Of a stretch of DNA of 38,157 nucleotides, positions 24,416-30,010 are shown piece by piece. The notes beneath the pieces were generated by a model, which was given only the letters and a program-made list of their open reading frames with translations, was not told where the DNA came from and made no database searches. How positions within the stretch are numbered: position 1 is the stretch's first letter; the number at the start of each line of letters is the position of its first letter. The stretch covers positions 1 to 38,157 of the forward strand of contig JAKSLR010000030.1 in NCBI GenBank assembly GCA_024401095.1, in the 5' to 3' direction. The position numbers and the translations under genes are program-made. This stretch comes from Bacteroidaceae bacterium (GTDB lineage Bacteria > Bacteroidota > Bacteroidia > Bacteroidales > Bacteroidaceae).

Positions 24416-26767
24416 TTATTTTCTGATGATGGCGGCTATGACGGCAGCTATGCTGGCCAGGGCACTACCCATGCCTATCCATTGCGATGCCGATTGAATG
24501 TTCACTTCTTTCTTGATTTTCTGAGGCACTACGATTTCGCAGCCCGGAACAGGCTTTCCTTTTGATGCCTTGGATACCTGACCGTTGGCATAGACAATGT
24601 AAGCCTGTTTCTTGTTTCCGGTCTTGCTCACGCCACCAGCCTGATTCAGGTAATAGGAAACGCTCTTCCCCTGAGAGAATGAAACCGTATTTGGGTAGAG
24701 CACTTCGCCGCTGATCTTTACCACATTAGACTGGGTAGGTATGTACAGGGAGTCTCCTTCGGCCAGGATAACGTCATCTACTGTTCCTGGATTCTGCAGC
24801 GCCTTGGCCAGGTCTATACCTACATTGTAGTTAGTTTCTGCCATTTGGCGCATGGCAGAGATAGAATCCTCGGCATTCTTGGCTATTTCCAGCATCTGTT
24901 TCTTCATATCCAGTTCATGCTTGGTGAGCATGCGCATCAGGCGTGCATTGACAGGAGCTGCATTTACAGTCAGACCTCCGGCTCTCTTGATCAGGTCGCT
25001 TAGTCTTTCTTCCTTGCTGGAGATGACATAGGCGCCGGCATAGTTTACCTCACCTGTCACTACAATTCGCTTCTGCTCTATATAGTTTGGATTCCTGTGA
25101 ATCGTCACCACATCAAATGGCTCCAGTTCAAAACCGGTCCCTTCGGAAATACCTAAACCTTTCTTCAGGTTGAAGGAGTAGATTTTAGCCATCGTTTTTC
25201 CATTCTCGTTTTCTTGGGAAGATGTAATTCTACGTGCCACCTCCACACTTTCCAGAGAAGCCGATTCGCGGAGTCCTCCTGCACGGGTAATGAGGTCTTC
25301 TATGGTCTCTTTCTCGGAGAACTGGTAAACACCAGGCTGGAATACTTCTCCCTCTATGGTCAAGGTGTGCTGGTTTGTCATGTTCTCTGCCGAAGCAATG
25401 ATAAGGGCATCTTCGTTCTGCAGGATCACATCTGTAGCCTTTCCTTCAAGAATGTTTTTCAGGTCTACAGGAATGGTCTGCAGGGTACGGTCTGCTTTCA
25501 TTCTGTGCAGCACGGCACGCGACAGGACTGCCTGCTCCATGAGTCCGCCTGCCTGTTCTATGAGGGTCTTTACGCTGTAAGCATTCTTGTCTATCTTGTA
25601 TGCTCCCGGACGGAATACAGCTCCGGAAATCTGTACGGTATTCTTATAGCGTTCTATGATGGAACCTACCACCACGTCATCACCGTCTTCTGGGACGAAG
25701 CGTATGAAATCCTCTCTGCTCACGTTGTGTACGGTCAGTCCGTCGTCACCCCGTCGTTCTACTCTGATGTTCTGCTTGTAGGCATCACCGGTAAAACCTC
25801 CTGCGTAGTTCAGAAGTGCCTGAATCTTTTCAGTCTTCTTCATCTCATAATACATAGGGCGCTTTACCTTGCCTTCTATTCTCACCAGATTCTCGTATGG
25901 GCCTACCAGAATCACGTCATTGTCTTGCAGGGCTACATTACCGGTCAGACGTCCGTTTATGATGTAATCGTAAATATCTACGGTAGTAATGACTTTGCCG
26001 TTTCTGCTGAGCATTACGTTTCTTAGTGTTCCCAGGTCAGAAACACCTCCAGCCATATAGAGTGCGTTGAAGAGGGTAGAGAAAGCCGATAGCGTATAGG
26101 TTCCCGGCGTGTTTACCTCACCCATCACGTTGACGATGATGGTACGTGTCTGTCCTACAGTCATCTTGATGGAAGATCCCTGATAGTGCTCTCCCATATA
26201 GCTTCTTACCTTAGCCTGTGCCTGTGAAACGTTGAGGCCTGCTACCTGAATAGGGCCAATCTTTTCCACTGTGATGGTTCCATCTGGAGAAACCGTCTTC
26301 TTGGCAGTGCTCTGAGATTCTCCGTAGATGTCTAGAATTACTTCATCGCCAGGACCCAGGACATAGTTGGCCGGAGTAGGGACATTCATGCTAGGAGCAA
26401 AGCTCAGGTTCTTGTTTCGGAAGATGTCATGACCGAAAATCTTGACCGTTGGTTCTTCTTCCAGATCTGTTTCAACCGGTTCTTCTCTGGTTTCTCCATT
26501 CAAGACACGTGTGCGCACATCTAGGGCATCTGCCGGCTTCTGGTCTGCGGTTGCGTTTTGATTGAGCCTTTTCTGCAGGCGTGCAATCTGTTGTTGTGAA
26601 ACGCCTCTGCTCAGCAGTTCCGAAGCAATCTGCTTCTGGTCCTTTCCTGCTGCATTCTGCTGTTTCACCAGTTCTATGACCTGGTCGTCGGTCAGTGCAC
26701 TTTGAGCATGCATGCCCATAGCGGTCATCAATCCCAGTGCAAGTATAGCTAATTTTCTTGAAATCAT
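24416..26767 (-). CDS. Multi-SLBB polysaccharide export protein
   Basis: From the ATG at 26767 the protein has 783 residues. A signal peptide (MISRKLAILALGLMTAMGMHAQS) is followed by a helical region (about 25-70) with repeated Gln/Leu-rich segments, then a Poly_export domain (NYVLGPGDEVILDIYGESQ onward) and about six SLBB domains, each beginning in the style VNVMGEVNTPGTYTL, ISGAVFRPGAYKI, IEGEVFQPGVYQF or VTGEVNYAGAYVI. A C-terminal hydrophobic helix lies near the end (WIGMGSALASIAAVIAAII). It probably forms the periplasmic or outer-membrane conduit for the unit's polymer. The open frame extends 32 codons upstream across the promoter, so the ATG at 26767 is preferred. It is the first gene of the minus-strand operon. 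Confidence 0.92.
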   Translation of the reverse strand: MISRKLAILALGLMTAMGMHAQSALTDDQVIELVKQQNAAGKDQKQIASELLSRGVSQQQIARLQKRLNQNATADQKPADALDVRTRVLNGETREEPVETDLEEEPTVKIFGHDIFRNKNLSFAPSMNVPTPANYVLGPGDEVILDIYGESQSTAKKTVSPDGTITVEKIGPIQVAGLNVSQAQAKVRSYMGEHYQGSSIKMTVGQTRTIIVNVMGEVNTPGTYTLSAFSTLFNALYMAGGVSDLGTLRNVMLSRNGKVITTVDIYDYIINGRLTGNVALQDNDVILVGPYENLVRIEGKVKRPMYYEMKKTEKIQALLNYAGGFTGDAYKQNIRVERRGDDGLTVHNVSREDFIRFVPEDGDDVVVGSIIERYKNTVQISGAVFRPGAYKIDKNAYSVKTLIEQAGGLMEQAVLSRAVLHRMKADRTLQTIPVDLKNILEGKATDVILQNEDALIIASAENMTNQHTLTIEGEVFQPGVYQFSEKETIEDLITRAGGLRESASLESVEVARRITSSQENENGKTMAKIYSFNLKKGLGISEGTGFELEPFDVVTIHRNPNYIEQKRIVVTGEVNYAGAYVISSKEERLSDLIKRAGGLTVNAAPVNARLMRMLTKHELDMKKQMLEIAKNAEDSISAMRQMAETNYNVGIDLAKALQNPGTVDDVILAEGDSLYIPTQSNVVKISGEVLYPNTVSFSQGKSVSYYLNQAGGVSKTGNKKQAYIVYANGQVSKASKGKPVPGCEIVVPQKIKKEVNIQSASQWIGMGSALASIAAVIAAIIRK

Positions 26768-26788
26768 AAAAATTATATTTTTATGCTG

Positions 26789-26820
26789 CAAAGATAAGGC
26801 TAATTCCTCACATGAACAAA
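26789..26820 (-). promoter_or_regulatory. Promoter of the minus-strand polysaccharide operon
   Basis: On the minus strand, -33 TTTG (26817-26820), a 20-base spacer and -7 TATCTTTG (26789-26796) match the full Bacteroidetes consensus. The ATG at 26767 lies 21 bases downstream of the -7 element. This is the best promoter in the window and should drive the eight genes down to 15337. Confidence 0.85.
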
Positions 26821-26826
26821 ATGTGT

Positions 26827-26868
26827 AAAAAATAAAAGCGGCATGTCTACCGAGATGTAGCATGCCGC
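26827..26868 (-). terminator. Terminator of the fimbrillin-like lipoprotein gene
   Basis: GCGGCATG (26838-26845) pairs with CATGCCGC (26861-26868), with an inner CTAC/GTAG stem. CTTTTATTTTTT follows on the minus strand. It separates the lipoprotein gene from the polysaccharide operon promoter, which lies only a few bases further on. Confidence 0.85.
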
Positions 26869-26894
26869 CTATATTTTTGTTGATTTTATGATTC

Positions 26895-27869
26895 TTACTG
26901 AACAGTTCCGGTCAAAGTTCCTAAAGAATTGTCTTCTTCAACGGTGAAAGCATGACCAGCCTCTGGTAATACAATTGATGTTCCTTTATTTCTTGCACGT
27001 AACTTTGTTGCAACACTTGGAAGGTCAGATGTGTAAATGAACTTATATCCTGTAGAGCTATACAAGGTAACAGTAAATGTGTTTCCAGTCAAATCGGTTG
27101 GAGTAGGTATTGACAGGAATAATGTCAGCAAATCACCTGCTGCAACACTAATGTTATCCAAATCCAAAGACATGATATTGGTCTTTTTGGTTGCAGTGTA
27201 TGGCTGTGGATTATTTGCATCGCTCATATCTGTAAGATCAAGAGTTCCTGTAACTCCAAATTGATCAGCCTTACTTGATGTAAATTCCATTTTTGTGAAA
27301 GTACCGGCTTCAGGAACGGTAATCGCAAAACGAAGAACTCCACCCATTTTTTTGATAGTAAATCCAAAAGATCCATCGGCTTTAGCACCTGCAGGTTCTG
27401 ATGCCATCAAGAATGCTTTTGACAAATGGTCAGAATTATTGTTGCTGGATTGTCTTTGCCCTAGATATGAAACTGGAATTTTTGTAGGATCTTGATTTTC
27501 AAGAGAATAAGGAAGGTATCCTACGTATGTATATCCTGGTTTAGTATCCCATGCTCCTGCAAATAGAGTAACGCTTGTAGCTTTGGTTCCTGCAGGGAGC
27601 TGTACGACATATCGAATTTGACTGCTGCCATCTTCAAGAGCTGTAGTAGGGATAATGCCAAAATCGTCACCTCCTTCATAGAAAAGAGATGGACTTGCGC
27701 TTGTTCCGTTTGTCTCTGTAGCGAATCGGGTATTGATACCATAAGTGTCATCTATCATCTGTTCAATTGACATATTGACAAGGACATTTTTGCTTGTATC
27801 GTCAATATCGTTATTTGCACAACTGAACAAACCTAGTGCACAGAGTAAGCTTAATTTATAAAACTTCAT
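26895..27869 (-). CDS. Fimbrillin-like surface lipoprotein
   Basis: The 324-residue protein has a signal peptide with lipobox LFSC (Cys17) and an acidic start to the mature part (ANNDIDDTSK). Fimbrillin-type features follow: INTRFATETNG as the TR-type segment after the first strand, paired beta domains (GYLPYSLENQ and FGFTIKKMGGVLRFAITVPEAG, where the I-x-x-x-x-x-L-R-F strand is typical of FimA/Mfa-like N-domain ends), FGVTGTLDLTDM, and a C-terminal transthyretin-like half. It may be a pilus subunit or a stand-alone surface lipoprotein. It lies 16 bases after the 33-residue peptide gene, so both are probably on one mRNA, and a strong terminator follows. It could be a partner or substrate of the neighbouring PqqD/kinase-peptidase pair. 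Confidence 0.75.
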   Translation of the reverse strand: MKFYKLSLLCALGLFSCANNDIDDTSKNVLVNMSIEQMIDDTYGINTRFATETNGTSASPSLFYEGGDDFGIIPTTALEDGSSQIRYVVQLPAGTKATSVTLFAGAWDTKPGYTYVGYLPYSLENQDPTKIPVSYLGQRQSSNNNSDHLSKAFLMASEPAGAKADGSFGFTIKKMGGVLRFAITVPEAGTFTKMEFTSSKADQFGVTGTLDLTDMSDANNPQPYTATKKTNIMSLDLDNISVAAGDLLTLFLSIPTPTDLTGNTFTVTLYSSTGYKFIYTSDLPSVATKLRARNKGTSIVLPEAGHAFTVEEDNSLGTLTGTVQ

Positions 27870-27885
27870 ACTAATTCCAAATTAT

Positions 27886-27987
27886 TTAATCGTCTTCGCC
27901 TTGGTCAATATCTGATGATGTTGTAATGATGTTTTCAATTTCCAACTCAACAACTTCAACTTCTGGAATTAAAAACTCCTTTTTCAT
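27886..27987 (-). CDS. 33-residue acidic peptide, candidate precursor or substrate
   Basis: The frame starts at ATG (27985-27987) and ends at TAA (27886-27888). The peptide begins MKKEFLIPEVEVVELEIE, continues NIITTSSD, and ends IDQGEDD. The N-terminal half resembles the MKK-x(2-3)-PE-x-x-V-x-E pattern I recall from many short Bacteroidetes ORFs of unknown role, with a hydroxyl-rich TTSS stretch and an acidic tail. It has no signal peptide or membrane helix. It has its own candidate promoter and lies downstream of a PqqD-like protein and an HprK/S26-like fusion, the kind of enzymes that bind, phosphorylate and cleave peptides. A precursor role is an inference. It could equally be a small regulatory peptide for the lipoprotein gene that follows. 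Confidence 0.6.
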   Translation of the reverse strand: MKKEFLIPEVEVVELEIENIITTSSDIDQGEDD

Positions 27988-28007
27988 GTTTCTTGCGTTT
28001 TGTGCAT
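27984..28007 (-). promoter_or_regulatory. Seven-codon upstream ORF with strong ribosome binding site
   Basis: On the minus strand AAGGAGAGGATAAG precedes an ATG at 28007 that encodes MHKTQET and stops with TGA overlapping the peptide's ATG (ATGA). The good ribosome binding site serves this short frame rather than the peptide directly, so the peptide may be made by coupled re-initiation. Confidence 0.4.
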
Positions 28008-28093
28008 TCTTATCCTCTCCTTGAATGCTAGTTATAAGTGTGTAGAGGTCACACTATATTCGATTAAAAAAACTATTCTCAAGATAATTTCTG

Positions 28094-28126
28094 CGAAAAT
28101 ACGACAAAAAATTAATATTCACCAAA
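28094..28126 (-). promoter_or_regulatory. Candidate promoter of the peptide-lipoprotein unit
   Basis: On the minus strand TTTG (28123-28126), a 21-base spacer and TATTTTCG (28094-28101) match the Bacteroidetes consensus except for one base of the -7 box. The leader to the peptide would be about 100 bases. The region 27988-28158 holds no other supported gene. Confidence 0.5.
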
Positions 28127-28158
28127 ATATTAAAGAGAAAATCAGAAAAATCTTTTTT

Positions 28159-29370
28159 TTACTGGAATTTTGACGTCTTTTTGAGCATTTCCTTCATCTT
28201 CCTGACGGCACGTGTACTTAGGTTGTAGATACGCCTTAGCATATAGGTACTGTGCCAGATTTTTACATAACGTAAATAGTTGGGTTCTGATACACTGTGA
28301 GTTACTCCTTTACGTGTAAAGTGGGTCATTACACCTAGAATCTGTTCCGGGAAGACTTTTTCTGGCAGCATGCAGTTGTCACCGGTTATCAGGTAATGGT
28401 CTTCTTTTATTTCGGTCACGCGGTGCAATACATACTGGCCGTTTTTGCGCTTGAAAAGAACCACATCGTGCAGCTTTACTGGGCGTGTTTCATTGTTTAG
28501 CTGAGGCTGTCCGGGAAGTGAGGGATTGCATCGTTCCACTACCAGCAAGTCACGGTTCATCTTCAGTAGGGGTTCCATACTGACACCCTTTACATGGTGA
28601 ATCAGTGTACCTTCAAACCGTAGGATGTCTTCCAGACTTTGTGGAGCCATGGCTCTGTATGAGGTGATGGCTGCCTCCAGTTCCATGTTACAGCTCATTT
28701 GGTAGAACTTCACTTGCTGGGTTAAAATGTTTAGCAAGCCTATGGCGGCCAGGCGGTTTTGCAGATTCCAGGAAATAAAACTCTGGGAAATAAGCTGTTC
28801 CAGCATATTTTCAGGCTTGATTTCTACACAGGAATTAGTTTCTCCACGGGTAACTAGGCAGATGCTTCTAAGCGGTACGGCTGTGTTTGTACTGAGATGA
28901 TGTTTGCCGTTCCAGGGGGTACCATAGACTGTAACTCCTTCAGGGGAGATATGGAGCAAAGGCTTGTCGTCGTTCACCATCATGGCACGTTCTCCTAACA
29001 GCTTGCGCCACAGACGGGTATGTGTGGATTTCCCGGTACCGCTTTTGGCGGTGAAAAGATAGCAGCGCCCATCCACAGCCACTGCACTTCCATGAAACAA
29101 CAGCACGTTCCACTGCAGCATCAGGTTGGCCATTTTTCGCAATACGGCTAGTGGCTCCAGATCCTGAAGAAGTGCATCACTGTACTCTCCATATTCCTGC
29201 TGCAACACTTCATTCTGGCTCTTCTCAAAGTCCAGGTCCTCTTGGGTAATGGTTAGGGTAGCCTCCACAGGGTCTGCAGAGACGTAATCAGCACACAGGT
29301 CCTGCACTTTCTCATAAAAAGATTCAATGCGTATGGTGTGCCCTGCCAGTTTATAGTTGCCGCTGAACAT
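28159..29370 (-). CDS. HprK-like P-loop kinase fused to S26B-type signal-peptidase-like domain
   Basis: The 403-residue protein has two parts. Residues about 70-250 resemble the HPr kinase/phosphorylase-related fold: FHGSAV (92-97), Walker A AKSGTGKSTHT (108-118), an acidic VNDDKP (132-137) and YGTPWNGK (149-156). Residues about 255-355 resemble a signal peptidase of the S24/S26 clan: GVSMEPLL with candidate nucleophile Ser264, then VLHRVTEI with His316 in the position where bacterial SPase I has Lys (the SipW/ER-like S26B arrangement), and ITGDNC (328-333). No membrane anchor is obvious; the C-terminus is basic. The ATG overlaps the PqqD-like stop by one base (TAATG). The pair should act on one substrate, perhaps binding, phosphorylating and cleaving a peptide. 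The substrate is not known. Confidence 0.82.
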   Translation of the reverse strand: MFSGNYKLAGHTIRIESFYEKVQDLCADYVSADPVEATLTITQEDLDFEKSQNEVLQQEYGEYSDALLQDLEPLAVLRKMANLMLQWNVLLFHGSAVAVDGRCYLFTAKSGTGKSTHTRLWRKLLGERAMMVNDDKPLLHISPEGVTVYGTPWNGKHHLSTNTAVPLRSICLVTRGETNSCVEIKPENMLEQLISQSFISWNLQNRLAAIGLLNILTQQVKFYQMSCNMELEAAITSYRAMAPQSLEDILRFEGTLIHHVKGVSMEPLLKMNRDLLVVERCNPSLPGQPQLNNETRPVKLHDVVLFKRKNGQYVLHRVTEIKEDHYLITGDNCMLPEKVFPEQILGVMTHFTRKGVTHSVSEPNYLRYVKIWHSTYMLRRIYNLSTRAVRKMKEMLKKTSKFQ

Positions 29371-29633
29371 TAATCCAACAGTCCTTTTGCGTTTAGCTCG
29401 GTAATGAATTTCTGTACACTTTCACGGATTACCGGTTCTGCAGCCTCATATTGTTCCATGAGCTTCTTCACCAGCTCTTCTTCGGTGGTGTCCTGTTGCA
29501 GCATTTCCAGCATGTCCTTGCCGGTCTGGTTCACACGTAGCAGGGTGTTCTGTGCTTTCTGTTCCTCGGTAATAGCCATAGCCATGAATGAATCGGCAAT
29601 CGGCTGTATGGCATATTGGTATTTCAGTTTCAT
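29370..29633 (-). CDS. PqqD-like (RiPP recognition element) protein
   Basis: The 87-residue protein has the PqqD/RRE pattern: beta strands at the start (LKYQYAIQPIADSFMAMAI), LLRVNQTGKDMLEML as the N-x-T/S-G turn and first helix of the winged helix-turn-helix, TTEEELVKKLMEQY as the second helix, and VIRESVQKFITELNAKGLLD as the final helix and wing. PqqD-fold proteins bind the leader part of a precursor peptide and present it to modifying enzymes. This one is translated with the kinase-peptidase fusion through a TAATG overlap. No radical SAM enzyme lies nearby, so PQQ synthesis itself is excluded. In HPr-rel-A systems a PqqD-like protein accompanies an HprK-related kinase, which fits. Confidence 0.85.
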   Translation of the reverse strand: MKLKYQYAIQPIADSFMAMAITEEQKAQNTLLRVNQTGKDMLEMLQQDTTEEELVKKLMEQYEAAEPVIRESVQKFITELNAKGLLD

Positions 29634-29652
29634 GATTGTATATTTTGTGCGG

Positions 29653-29684
29653 CAAAGATAGTGCTTTCCTTTAAAAACACCAAG
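29653..29684 (-). promoter_or_regulatory. Promoter of the PqqD-kinase-peptidase operon
   Basis: On the minus strand CTTG (29681-29684, one change from TTTG), a 20-base spacer and TATCTTTG (29653-29660) match the Bacteroidetes consensus. The ATG at 29633 lies 19 bases past the -7 element. Confidence 0.75.
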
Positions 29685-29736
29685 CCTGAAACCGAAATCG
29701 GTTCCAGTAAATTACCTTATACTATTAGTAGGATGA

Positions 29737-29859
29737 TGCAAGAGCAGGAACACACTACTGCGCGTGTATAATCTGGCACACGGTATGAGACCAGAATATG
29801 GTTTAGATGAGAAGATCATCAGCGAGCTCATTGCCCACCGTGTCTTGAAGTATCTGTAA
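29737..29859 (+). pseudogene. Possible remnant of a coding region before a terminator
   Basis: A frame opens after a TGA at 29734 and runs to TAA (29857-29859), encoding 40 residues that include RVYNLAHGMRPEYGLDEKI and end HRVLKYL. It has no start codon near its beginning apart from an internal ATG at 29785, while an ATG pair at 29733/29736 lies in another frame that stops at 29769. The protein-like composition and a strong terminator 20 bases later suggest the end of a broken gene, perhaps with a frameshift. I do not recognise the family. Confidence 0.3.
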
Positions 29860-29878
29860 AAATTACCATAGAAATAAT

Positions 29879-29917
29879 AAAACCCGAGGTTCTTCGCCCC
29901 GGGTTTTATTTTTTTTA
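29879..29917 (+). terminator. Rho-independent terminator
   Basis: AAAACCCG (29879-29886) pairs with CGGGTTTT (29900-29907), with a GG/CC pair inside, followed by ATTTTTTTT. No intact + strand gene precedes it, which supports a remnant at 29737-29859. It may also stop minus-strand read-in. Confidence 0.8.
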
Positions 29918-29948
29918 TTAATCTCATTCTTAACCTCTAAACAAAAAA

Positions 29949-29980
29949 CTTGGAACTTTCTGGGATAATCCTTATTTTTG
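29949..29980 (+). promoter_or_regulatory. Promoter of the BspA-like/M64 operon
   Basis: CTTG (29949-29952), a 20-base spacer and TATTTTTG (29973-29980) match the Bacteroidetes consensus with one change in the -33 box. Transcription would start near 29987, about 24 bases before the ATG at 30011. An in-frame TTG at 29978 lies inside the promoter and is rejected as a start. Confidence 0.8.
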
Positions 29981-30010
29981 CAAATAATAAATTACATCGA
30001 TAAGAAATTC

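Noticed and set aside
25214..26026. 270-residue + strand frame opposite the SLBB export gene
   Set aside because: Antisense to a strong multi-domain gene; no promoter or ribosome binding site.
29370..29633. Possible PQQ biosynthesis gene
   Set aside because: The PqqD fold alone is not evidence of PQQ; no pqqA, B, C or E homologue is nearby, and it is coupled to a kinase-peptidase fusion.
29712..29927. 71-residue minus-strand frame upstream of the PqqD operon
   Set aside because: It crosses the + strand terminator hairpin and has no protein-family features.
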